A stretch of 13,141 nucleotides of DNA, taken from positions 1-13,141 of the forward strand of contig JAEYZX010000061.1 in assembly GCA_023427845.1 (NCBI GenBank), given 5' to 3'. Below the pieces are notes generated by a model. That model saw only the letters and a program-made list of their open reading frames with translations. It was not told where the DNA came from and searched no databases. Numbering within the stretch: position 1 is the stretch's first letter; every line of letters starts with the position of its first letter. Source of the stretch: Bacteroidota bacterium (GTDB taxonomy: Bacteria > Bacteroidota > Bacteroidia > Flavobacteriales > Flavobacteriaceae). Below are positions 5,768 to 13,140 of this stretch, in pieces. Position numbers and translations under genes: made by a program.

Positions 5768-6382
5768 ATGAAATCGATTACGATTAAAGGATCAGAAAGA
5801 GAAAGCGTGGGCAAAGTTGCGACTAAAGCCTTACGTAATGCTGGAGCGGTTCCTTGCGTGTTATACGGAGGAAATCAACCAGTTCATTTTTCAGCAGATG
5901 AAAAACAATTCAAGGACTTGGTTTACACTCCAAACGCGCACACTGTTGTGATCGATTTGGGTAGCCAAAAACTCAACGCAATCCTACAGGACATCCAGGT
6001 TCACCCGGTATCTGACAGGATTTTGCACATTGACTTTTTCGAACTGAAAGACGACAAGGAAATTACAATGGAAGTTCCGGTGAAAGTTACAGGAACGTCT
6101 CCGGGTGTGCTTTTAGGTGGAGTTTTGCGTTTGAACCAACGGCGTTTGAAAGTAAAAGCGTTGCCAAAAGACCTTCCGGATTTTATCGAAGCCGATATCA
6201 CGCCAATGGAAATGGGTAACAAAATGTATGTAACGGCTTTAAAATCGGACAACTACAAATTGATGCACCCGGACAACACTGTTGTTGCTCAGGTGAGAAT
6301 CTCACGTGCTGCGATGAAGGCCGCTCAGGAAGCCGCAAAAGCTGCGAAAGCACCTGCTGCAAAAGGCGCGAAAAAGAAATAA
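5768..6382 (+). CDS. rplY: 50S ribosomal protein L25 (general stress protein Ctc type)
   Basis: This is a 204-residue long-form L25 of the TL5/Ctc type, which binds 5S rRNA on the large ribosomal subunit. Residues about 1-92 form the L25 domain (start MKSITIKGSERESVGK, then LRNAGAVPCVLYGG and LQDIQVHPVSDRILHIDF). Residues about 95-183 form the C-terminal beta domain (EVPVKVTGTSPGVLLGG, then LPDFIEADITPMEMG). Residues about 184-204 are an Ala/Lys-rich tail, common in such proteins and unstructured in composition. The start is the first ATG, in an A/T-rich context without a Shine-Dalgarno site. It sits between prs and pth, the conserved order seen in Bacillus (prs-ctc-spoVC), and a strong terminator follows. 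In Bacillus Ctc is stress-induced; nothing here shows that for this gene. Confidence 0.96.
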   Translation: MKSITIKGSERESVGKVATKALRNAGAVPCVLYGGNQPVHFSADEKQFKDLVYTPNAHTVVIDLGSQKLNAILQDIQVHPVSDRILHIDFFELKDDKEITMEVPVKVTGTSPGVLLGGVLRLNQRRLKVKALPKDLPDFIEADITPMEMGNKMYVTALKSDNYKLMHPDNTVVAQVRISRAAMKAAQEAAKAAKAPAAKGAKKK

Positions 6383-6403
6383 TATTTTATCTAGATTCTA
6401 TAG

Positions 6404-6438
6404 AAAAGCATCAATCGAAAGGTTGGTGCTTTTTTTTT
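6404..6438 (+). terminator. intrinsic terminator of rplY
   Basis: The stem AAGCATCAATC / GGTTGGTGCTT is closed by a GAAA tetraloop (6417-6420). It uses two G-T wobbles and is followed by a T run to 6438. It lies 22 bp after the rplY stop, so pth is transcribed separately. Confidence 0.92.
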
Positions 6439-6497
6439 AATTCAATTATTGAAATACAAAATTCCAAGAGTCGCAACGGCCTAGAATTGATTCCGTT

Positions 6498-6595
6498 GGC
6501 CTTTCGAATTTGGAATTTGCTCTTTGGAATTTGTTTTTTGGAATTTGGAATTTGGAATTTGCTCTTTGGAATTTGGAATTTATTTTTTGGAATTT
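6498..6595 (+). repeat. tandem heptamer array 2 (14 units, mixed types)
   Basis: Fourteen phased 7-bp units in order: GGCCTTT, CGAATTT, GGAATTT, GCTCTTT, GGAATTT, GTTTTTT, three GGAATTT, GCTCTTT, two GGAATTT, ATTTTTT, GGAATTT. There is no phase slip and all units end in TTT. GCTCTTT recurs, so variant units are themselves repeated. An opposite-strand ATTCC lies upstream (6461-6465), and a CAACGG / CCGTTG pair (6474-6479, 6493-6498) flanks the entry. Function unknown. Confidence 0.85.
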
Positions 6596-6600
6596 GTTTA

Positions 6601-6676
6601 AAGCTATTTCCCGCTGTATGCTCTATCTTTTCAGCGCTAAAGAAGCGCTAAAAAGGATGCCGCTTCCATCGGGGCT
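6601..6676 (+). repeat. fold-back (REP-like) intergenic element B
   Basis: A central hairpin TCTTTT-C-AGCGCT / AGCGCT-A-AAAAGG (6626-6656) has a 5-nt AAAGA loop. It is enclosed by outer pairs CCCG (6610-6613) with CGGG (6670-6673), and AGC (6602-6604) with GCT (6674-6676). From memory, similar elements with a variable central stem recur between genes in Flavobacterium; that is unverified. It directly abuts heptamer array 2. No open frame crosses it. It could be a structured RNA or a mobile repeat. Confidence 0.5.
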
Positions 6677-6854
6677 ATGATGCGGGGTTAGGGTTTAAGC
6701 CATAAACGTTAAGGACGCCGGGTTTAGCGAGCAGCTTTTTTTATGATGCCGAAGCTACCTTTCTGGAATTCTATTTTCAACGCAGGTAGTAAATTTTCCA
6801 GTTATCAGATTGGTACATTTATGAATTGTTACATTTTCAATTTATCTTTACGAT
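6677..6854 (+). other. rest of rplY-pth spacer
   Basis: This is the right part of the 472-bp spacer between rplY and pth; the left part holds the terminator, heptamer array 2 and element B. I see no gene here. It contains G-rich stretches (GCGGGGTTAGGG, GACGCCGGG) and a T-run at 6738-6744 without a convincing stem. It then becomes A/T-rich towards pth. Confidence 0.5.
6810..6837 (+). promoter_or_regulatory. possible promoter of pth
   Basis: TTG (6810-6812) is followed after 17 nt by TACATTTT (6830-6837), seven of eight positions of the -7 consensus TAnnTTTG. Transcription would start near 6844, about 11 nt before the upstream pth start. Other near matches lie close by (TACATTTA at 6814, TATCTTTA at 6843), so the exact site is uncertain. 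Confidence 0.35.
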
Positions 6855-7478
6855 ATGAACTGGCTATCCAATCTATTCAAACCTACTCCTCAAGAAACAT
6901 CAGTTGATCCCATGAAGAAATTCCTAATCGTCGGACTTGGCAACATCGGCGCCGAATATGTCAATACCCGCCACAACGTCGGTTTCAAGATTCTGGATTA
7001 TTTTGCAAAAAAGGAATCGCTTCAATTTGAGACCGTAAAACTTGGCACTCTGGCAAAATACTCGTTCAAAGGCCGGGCCTTTTTTCTTTTGAAACCCAAT
7101 ACGTATATGAACCTCAGCGGGAAAGCCGTACAATATTGGATGCAAAAAGAAAATATTCCGCTTGAAAATATCTTTATAATCACCGATGATCTAAATCTGC
7201 CCTTTGGCACAATCAGAATAAAGCCCAAAGGCAGCGATGGCGGACATAATGGTTTGAAGAATATCAGTTTGGTTCTCAATACGACCAATTATACGCGGTT
7301 TCGTTTCGGAATCAGCGACGAGTTTAAAAAAGGACAGCAGGTAGATTACGTCCTGGGAAACTGGAGCGATGACGAAAATGCTAAGCTTCCGGAACGACTC
7401 GAATTGGCTTCTGAAATCATAAAATCGTTTGCTACTGCAGGTCTCGAAAATACGATGAGTGCTTTCAACGGAAAATAA
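6855..7478 (+). CDS. pth: peptidyl-tRNA hydrolase
   Basis: This enzyme cleaves the ester bond of peptidyl-tRNAs that drop off the ribosome, freeing tRNA for reuse. At 207 residues it is slightly longer than the usual 185-195. The active-site set is complete: Asn30 in GLGNIG, catalytic His40 in NTRHNVGF, Asn86 in KPNTYMNLSG, Asp111/Asp112 in ITDDLNLP and Asn132 in GGHNGLK. The match ends at NTMSAFNGK, as in the family. The start is uncertain. The canonical MKKFLIVGLGNIG begins at Met20 (base 6915), and the 19 extra residues before it (MNWLSNLF, then a Pro/Thr/Glu-rich linker) look like a small amphipathic helix. Neither ATG has a Shine-Dalgarno site. I keep the longer frame because the possible promoters lie upstream of it. 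It follows prs and rplY in the conserved order, and the lipoprotein gene 38 bp downstream is probably cotranscribed. Confidence 0.95.
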   Translation: MNWLSNLFKPTPQETSVDPMKKFLIVGLGNIGAEYVNTRHNVGFKILDYFAKKESLQFETVKLGTLAKYSFKGRAFFLLKPNTYMNLSGKAVQYWMQKENIPLENIFIITDDLNLPFGTIRIKPKGSDGGHNGLKNISLVLNTTNYTRFRFGISDEFKKGQQVDYVLGNWSDDENAKLPERLELASEIIKSFATAGLENTMSAFNGK

Positions 7479-7516
7479 TTGGCGGGCTATTTGATAAACC
7501 TTCAAAAACTTCTACC

Positions 7517-8029
7517 ATGAAAACAGTTTTTCTTTTACCGATTGTGCTGCTATTATTTAATTGCAGTGCAAAAAAACCGACCGAGTTGTCTACCGTTGAT
7601 TTTACAGTCGATAACTGCCCTACCGATGGTGATTGCACCGTTGAACTTTTAAAAAACAAAAGATTGACGGTCAAACGCGATGGTACCGGAGCCACTTACT
7701 ATCAACTACTGGATCATCAAGGTTTCGATGTGATCCGTTACAGATACACCAAGAAAACGGATGCGGAATTGGCAGATGCCGGCTATCGTGAGGAGATCAT
7801 TTTCCAAATTGATGCAAAACATCCTGAGATTGTACTCGCCGATACTGATATTCAAGTCACACAAGCATTATTCGGGAGATTTTGTTTTTGCCGTGACGCA
7901 GGATATTATACGATCGTCGATGGGCAACTTTCGGTAAAAAAGAAAAAGGACGAATATCGGATCAATATAAACTTTACAATTCCTGACGTTCCACATACCA
8001 TAAATAATCTACAGTTTATAGCAAAATAA
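7517..8029 (+). CDS. lipoprotein of unknown function
   Basis: This 170-residue protein has a signal peptide ending in the lipobox LFNC with acylated Cys16. The residues after it are SAKKP, without the acidic surface-export signal, so it probably stays on the periplasmic side. The mature part has no membrane helix. It contains Cys34 and Cys40 (NCPTDGDC) and a FGRFCFCRD motif with Cys123 and Cys125, which could give two disulfides. The fold looks beta-rich, and I recognise no named domain. From memory, similar proteins with the CP-DG-C and RFCFCR motifs occur in other Flavobacteriia, which would make it a lineage-specific family. It lies 38 bp after pth with no terminator or clear promoter between them, so it is likely in the same transcript. 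A bidirectional terminator follows. Confidence 0.82.
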   Translation: MKTVFLLPIVLLLFNCSAKKPTELSTVDFTVDNCPTDGDCTVELLKNKRLTVKRDGTGATYYQLLDHQGFDVIRYRYTKKTDAELADAGYREEIIFQIDAKHPEIVLADTDIQVTQALFGRFCFCRDAGYYTIVDGQLSVKKKKDEYRININFTIPDVPHTINNLQFIAK

Positions 8030-8055
8030 AAAAGGGAAGCAATGCTTCCCTTTTT
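8028..8055. terminator. bidirectional intrinsic terminator
   Basis: GGGAAGC / GCTTCCC with an AAT loop (8041-8043) is flanked by an A-run on the left and a T-run on the right, so it can stop transcription from both sides. It serves the lipoprotein gene ending at 8029 on the plus strand and the protease gene ending at 8074 on the minus strand. The lipoprotein stop codon overlaps its left edge. Confidence 0.93.
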
Positions 8056-8073
8056 ATTTGATTAAAACCATTG

Positions 8074-10764
8074 TTATTCAACAACGATCCTCTTAACCGT
8101 TTTGTGCTCACCGTTTGAAACGGTCATCAAGTAAACTCCGGCTGCAGCATCGTTCAGCTGAATCTCCTGATTAAACAGGCCTCCGCCTTGGTACTTGTTT
8201 TCGAATATTTGTCGGCCTCTTATGTCGTGGATCATAATCATGACATCATTCGAACTTTCGTTATCAAATCGAACAGTGAAATTACCATTATTTGGATTCG
8301 GATAAACCGCGAAATCGGCAAATTCAAAACTGTCATTTGCAAGCGTTACCGTGGTAGTTGTTGTACAGAATGTCAGCGTGAAGCTGTTCAGCGTTCCGTT
8401 ATTTGCGGCTGTAGCATCGGCAACCGCCAGGTTCCATGTACCTTGTGAGCTCATTCCGACGAACTGGCTCAATTGGTCGATTGGTGCGTAGCTATTTCCG
8501 GCATTTATGTTTACACATGCAAGTGCAGGAGCATCGTCGTCGAATGTGACATCCACATTCTGAACCGGTGAAAATACCGGGCAATCCCGGTCATAAAAGA
8601 CCGCATTTACCACGCCACTACCAGGAATTGCCAAACCAATTCGAAGATCGTTCGGTTCAGGGTGCGTGATGTTTACATCGACGGTCATTTTATCAAACAT
8701 TATGTTCGCAGGAACATTTACTTGGTATCCATAATATCCGGTATTTACCGCGCCGCTTACATTAGCGTTCGGCGTTGCTGTAAATGGCGTACAGGTCTCG
8801 GTAACTGTTACGGTATAACCAACTGCGATGTTTTTAGAAACAGCATAGAAGATATTTCCAACCGCTTCAATCATTATGCGGTTATAAGGTGAAGCAATGT
8901 TGGGAACAGTAATCGATTCGCTTCCGTCATTAGGCGTATTTGAAACCAGCGGAGTAAAAGTAGCGCCTGCATCACTTGAAAAAAGAATGTTTACATGCGA
9001 GGTATTGATTCCGTTTGCGGTAGTTCCTGCAACATCCCAGGTTACGGTTTGAGTAGAGTTTTGTGTCCAGCTTACATTTTCTTCAGAAGGACCTGTAATA
9101 ACAAATGGGCCTACAGATGCTGTCGTCACACTCATATCATCACGATCTGTCTGACCGCCATTTGGAGTTCTGTTGTCACGAACAGTTAATGCAAAATTCA
9201 TTGTTCGTGCAACATTCGGAACAACTTCCCATGTTGGCGTCAAATTCCCCGCGAGTACGCTGCTAAATTCCGGCATATAACGGTTTGGTGAAGGTGATGG
9301 CACTTGTGATCTGAAGTTCGGACCAGTTGTTGCAGTCGGAAGTGGAGGTTGCGTCGTTAATTGATTGTCGCGTTGCTCCCATGAGTAGGTCAAATCATCA
9401 CCATTAGCATCTGATGCAGAACCTTTTAATATAAATGCAGTTCCTTTAGGGATAATAAAATCTGGACCGGCATTTGCATCTGGTGCAGCATTTCCGTTAG
9501 CTACACTCTGCGGACATGTACCTCCCACTCCGGATATAAATGCAGTCATCTGCTGGATGCTGTACCAATGGAAATACGCATCGGAATTGTTCTGGACATT
9601 CGGCGCACAAATACCTGCGTATGCCATGATTGTTGATCCGCTACCTGGCTCATAAGAAGCGTGCGTCACAACATTTCCTCCACATTCATTGTTATACGTA
9701 TGTGAACTACCAAACTGATGTCCCATTTCATGCGCTACGTAATCAATATCAAAAGGATCGCCAACAGGTGCTGGTAGACCCGTAACTCCCCGAGCCTTAC
9801 TAGCGGTACATGGTGTATTAGGTGTAGCAACTCCGCCTCCGCCCGTACTTACCGTATGGCCTATGTCATAATTTGCACTTCCAATCGTGTTATCGATAAC
9901 GGTTTGACTTTGGCTCAGTAAAATATTATTGGTATTGTTATTGTCAAAAGAATCCGTTGTTATAAAAATAATGTCTTCGTTGTTTGGGATTAACTGCATT
10001 GTCAAAGACATGTCGCGTTCATACACACCATTTACTCTAGTCATAGTAACTACCATTGCTGCCAATACTGCAGCTTTCTTTTGAGCAAGAGTTCCGCCAT
10101 TCAATCCTGCCGCATTTACATGAAACGCAGAATATTCAATTGTAGACGCCATAGCAAGACGATAAGTCCTGAAAATACCATCACTTGCCAGGCTCTCTGC
10201 CGCCCCTCTGCCGGAAACATCATCCACAGTAGGTTCGTCGACAACATGGCATGTGAAATCTCGTACACGGGTAATGTCTTTTCTGTCGTAAACGATGTAA
10301 TTTTGAAGGTCAGTCGTATAAGTATCGATGTAAGCAGTACCTGCTGCTGACATTCTCATCGCATGCAGTCCGAACATTGTCGTACTGAAGCGAATTGTAG
10401 TTGACGCATCATCAATTGATTGACCGACATAAGATTTGCTGCCAGGGAACTTCGCAGCCAATTCGGGATGCATGACAGATGCTTCGTAAATCGTAAAGTT
10501 TTCCATCTCACCTGTAGGCGTTGGAAATGCAACAACAACTGAAGAATTTTGAGCAGTACCACGAGCCGGAGCAGTTGCCAACAGGGTCTTGAACGCTTCA
10601 TAATCAAGCGAAAAAAGTTTGTACTGTGTTGGAAATGCCTCGCGTTCTGCTTTCGGCAATGATACGATCTTACTGGATTCAACAGATCGCCAAAATTGAC
10701 TCTGACCATAGCCGCCGGCAAATATTACTAGGGCTATTAAACTAAAAAGTATTTTTTTGTTCAT
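8074..10764 (-). CDS. secreted metzincin zinc protease with P-domain and T9SS sorting domain
   Basis: This 896-residue protease is predicted to be exported by Sec and then by the type IX system to the cell surface or medium. Domains in order: signal peptide (1 to about 20), propeptide (to about 190), reprolysin-like catalytic domain (about 195-420), a Pro/Ser/Thr-rich and beta-rich middle, a P-domain (about 658-800) and a type A T9SS sorting domain (818-896; FAVYPNPNNGNF to KTVKRIVVE). The zinc site is HEMGHQFGSSH (His345, Glu346, His349, His355), and Met380 in STIMAYAG is the Met-turn. The start at 10764 (MNKKILFSLIALV) is chosen because it gives a clean signal peptide. The frame extends upstream to 10845, but that codon lies inside the preceding terminator. 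The likely -7 element is TACTTTTA about 30 bp upstream. It is a paralogue of the gene at 10876; its substrate is not predictable. Confidence 0.93.
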   Translation of the reverse strand: MNKKILFSLIALVIFAGGYGQSQFWRSVESSKIVSLPKAEREAFPTQYKLFSLDYEAFKTLLATAPARGTAQNSSVVVAFPTPTGEMENFTIYEASVMHPELAAKFPGSKSYVGQSIDDASTTIRFSTTMFGLHAMRMSAAGTAYIDTYTTDLQNYIVYDRKDITRVRDFTCHVVDEPTVDDVSGRGAAESLASDGIFRTYRLAMASTIEYSAFHVNAAGLNGGTLAQKKAAVLAAMVVTMTRVNGVYERDMSLTMQLIPNNEDIIFITTDSFDNNNTNNILLSQSQTVIDNTIGSANYDIGHTVSTGGGGVATPNTPCTASKARGVTGLPAPVGDPFDIDYVAHEMGHQFGSSHTYNNECGGNVVTHASYEPGSGSTIMAYAGICAPNVQNNSDAYFHWYSIQQMTAFISGVGGTCPQSVANGNAAPDANAGPDFIIPKGTAFILKGSASDANGDDLTYSWEQRDNQLTTQPPLPTATTGPNFRSQVPSPSPNRYMPEFSSVLAGNLTPTWEVVPNVARTMNFALTVRDNRTPNGGQTDRDDMSVTTASVGPFVITGPSEENVSWTQNSTQTVTWDVAGTTANGINTSHVNILFSSDAGATFTPLVSNTPNDGSESITVPNIASPYNRIMIEAVGNIFYAVSKNIAVGYTVTVTETCTPFTATPNANVSGAVNTGYYGYQVNVPANIMFDKMTVDVNITHPEPNDLRIGLAIPGSGVVNAVFYDRDCPVFSPVQNVDVTFDDDAPALACVNINAGNSYAPIDQLSQFVGMSSQGTWNLAVADATAANNGTLNSFTLTFCTTTTTVTLANDSFEFADFAVYPNPNNGNFTVRFDNESSNDVMIMIHDIRGRQIFENKYQGGGLFNQEIQLNDAAAGVYLMTVSNGEHKTVKRIVVE

Positions 10765-10833
10765 TTTTAAATTTTTTAAAGGCTTAAAAGTAGAAAACAT
10801 TTGCGAGACCGCATAAACTTTAACGGAATAAAA

Positions 10834-10860
10834 AAAAGGCGACATCCCTGCCGCCTTTTC
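10834..10860 (-). terminator. intrinsic terminator of the upstream protease gene
   Basis: On the minus strand AAAAGGCGGC / GTCGCCTTTT closes an AGGGAT loop, with one G-T pair, and runs into a T tract. It lies 16 bp past the stop of the protease gene ending at 10876. This shows the two proteases have separate transcripts and excludes the extended start of the downstream one. Confidence 0.9.
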
Positions 10861-10875
10861 AATGGTGTTGTTGTG

Positions 10876-13140
10876 TTAGTCAATCACAATTTTCCTGGTT
10901 TCTTTTCGCTCTCCATCTTGGACTGTAACAAGATAAATTCCTGACTCAACGTTAAGCCCGATATTCTCGGAGAACAATCCTGTATTTCCGTATTGTCTCT
11001 CAAAAACTCTTCGCCCTCGAATATCATGCACGGCGATTGAAATTTCATTCGTAGAAACGGAATTGAATTTAACCGTAAAATTACCGTCATTAGGGTTAGG
11101 ATACAAACTGAACTCAGCAAGCGAGTAATCCTGGGTGGCCAACGTTGCAACCAGTGCGCAAATTTCCATAGACCACGAATTAATAGTACCGGTATCTCCA
11201 TTCCAGTTGTCATTTACTGTTAACTGCCAGTTACCCGATGTCATTTTACCGTTGAAAGCATTTAGCGCAGTATCAGGCGCGTAAGTACCTGTAACCGGAT
11301 TTGGCTGACATACAATAGGAGGAGCACCATCATTAAATAAAATATCGAAGCCCGTTGACGGGTTATTACACTCTCTGTTAAGCAATCTGACCGGAGTACC
11401 ATCGGGATGAATAACCGATACAACAAGATCCCAGAAGTAGGAATGGGTACCATTTACCGTCACATTTACGTCTGTAATCATATTGTTGACCGGAACGTTG
11501 ATTGTTGAAGATACGGTTGGGCCCGGTACATTAGACCCAAGGCCATCCGGAATTGACAACGGTGTAGTATACGAGTAGGTATTGCACTGATTTGTAAGTG
11601 TATATCCGATTGCAAAAGTTTTTGAATTTACAGCGTAGTAGATATTTCCTACGGGTTCAATCAAGATTCTACAAGTTGGAGATGCGAGGTCTGGCACCGT
11701 GATTGTTTCGGTACCGTCGTTAGGTGTGTTTGCGGCCAACATTATTGGGAATGTCTGACCGCCATCGGTTGACAGTTTGATATTAACATTTGACGAACCT
11801 ACCAATAAGTTAGTACTATTGACAGTCCAGGTAATGGTCTGCGAAGTATTTTGCGTCCAGCTGAGGGCATCCGTATTCTGTGAAGTCACCGTAAACGGTC
11901 CGTGAAGCGCACTTACGGTAATAATGTTGGCGTCGGTTCCCGTTTGCTGGCCGGCCGGATTATGGTCGCGCGCAGTAAGCGTAAAATTATACGCCCTCGC
12001 ATTGTTATTCACCGATTCCCACGTTGTGCTCAGGGTATTGTTAAGCACACTTGATAACGCAGGCATATAGCGAACCGGTGTAGCCACCGGCGGGAGGCTT
12101 CGGAAATTTGGGCCAAAAGCCTTATTTGGTCCCGCAACACTATTTGCACCGGTTGTTAATCCGTTGCCGGTATCATTTTGTTCCCATGTATACGTAAGAG
12201 CATCTCCCTGCGCATCCGTCGCAGAACCAACCAATTTAAATGCAGTTCCTTTTGGAATTGTCCAATCTGCACCTGCGTCTACGACCGGAGCTGAATTTCC
12301 GGTTATAGGAGTACTCACCGGACAGCTTTTGGTTGCTAAATTGTTTTGTATTTGAAGAATACTTCTATAAGTAAAATAATCATCCGAGTGCGCCTGAACA
12401 TCATAATTTGTGATACCGGCATATCCCATGATGGTCGAACCGCTTCCAGGTTCAACGTTTACACCGGCGCCTTCATTTGCATGTGAAAATGTGTGATTGG
12501 CACCCAACTGATGCCCCATTTCATGTGCTACATAATCAATGTCGAAGAAGTCCCCTGTCGGAATTCCATCTGCCGGTGAAGTATATCCGCTTCCTTTACC
12601 AGGACCGCAGACGCAACCAATGCAACCGGCGTTCCCTCCTCCACCGGTAGCACCAAAAAGGTGGCCAATATCATAGTTGGCATCACCAATAACCGAGGTA
12701 AGCGTGGATTGTAGCTCCGCATTCCAGTTATTCATATTAGAAGACGGAGAATATGGATCGGTTGCAGCGTTCGTATAAATCACTGCGTCATTTCCTGCAA
12801 TAATATTTAAATGCAGCGCCAAATCTTTTTCAAAAATACCATTCACCCGGGTCATCGTTGCATTCATAGCGGCTAGCGCACCGGCAACTGTACCTCCATG
12901 ATAAGTGGTATACTCTGCTGTGCACGAAAGTGCTAACCGCATAGTTTTGTATGAACCATTGTTGGCCAGCGCCGAAGTCTCAGCGCGATTGAGGAGTTCA
13001 TTGTTTATTGCCAAATCTTCTGTTGAACAGGTAAATGGAAGTGAACCCCTGAACCGGGTAGCAGAATCGAACAAAACATAAACTGAAATATCTTTAGAAT
13101 TAGGCTCGATGAACTCAGAGCCGCTGTTGGCTCTCAAAAC
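10876..13140 (-). CDS. secreted metzincin zinc protease with P-domain and T9SS sorting domain (partial)
   Basis: This gene is a paralogue of the downstream protease and is open to the right edge. The signal peptide and about 130-150 residues of propeptide lie outside the window. The apparent TTG start at 13137 is only an internal codon. The 754 visible residues (numbered from 13140) hold the end of the propeptide, a catalytic domain with HEMGHQLGANH (His206, Glu207, His210, His216) and Met-turn Met238 in STIMGYAG, a beta-rich middle, a P-domain (519-661) and a type A T9SS sorting domain (677-754; FSLYPNPNDGNF to ETRKIVID). Unlike its neighbour it has a CIGCVCG cluster (Cys173, 176, 178) before the zinc site. 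The P-domain has the same length (143) as in the paralogue. Tandem duplication followed by divergence is the likely origin. Confidence 0.93.
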   Translation of the reverse strand, partial: VLRANSGSEFIEPNSKDISVYVLFDSATRFRGSLPFTCSTEDLAINNELLNRAETSALANNGSYKTMRLALSCTAEYTTYHGGTVAGALAAMNATMTRVNGIFEKDLALHLNIIAGNDAVIYTNAATDPYSPSSNMNNWNAELQSTLTSVIGDANYDIGHLFGATGGGGNAGCIGCVCGPGKGSGYTSPADGIPTGDFFDIDYVAHEMGHQLGANHTFSHANEGAGVNVEPGSGSTIMGYAGITNYDVQAHSDDYFTYRSILQIQNNLATKSCPVSTPITGNSAPVVDAGADWTIPKGTAFKLVGSATDAQGDALTYTWEQNDTGNGLTTGANSVAGPNKAFGPNFRSLPPVATPVRYMPALSSVLNNTLSTTWESVNNNARAYNFTLTARDHNPAGQQTGTDANIITVSALHGPFTVTSQNTDALSWTQNTSQTITWTVNSTNLLVGSSNVNIKLSTDGGQTFPIMLAANTPNDGTETITVPDLASPTCRILIEPVGNIYYAVNSKTFAIGYTLTNQCNTYSYTTPLSIPDGLGSNVPGPTVSSTINVPVNNMITDVNVTVNGTHSYFWDLVVSVIHPDGTPVRLLNRECNNPSTGFDILFNDGAPPIVCQPNPVTGTYAPDTALNAFNGKMTSGNWQLTVNDNWNGDTGTINSWSMEICALVATLATQDYSLAEFSLYPNPNDGNFTVKFNSVSTNEISIAVHDIRGRRVFERQYGNTGLFSENIGLNVESGIYLVTVQDGERKETRKIVID

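Noticed and set aside
6680..6750. Possible terminator at the T-run (AGCAGC followed by seven T)
   Set aside because: No stem of adequate length pairs upstream of the T-run.
10765..10845. 27-codon N-terminal extension of the downstream protease
   Set aside because: The upstream ATG lies inside the terminator of the preceding gene, and the clean signal peptide starts at 10764.
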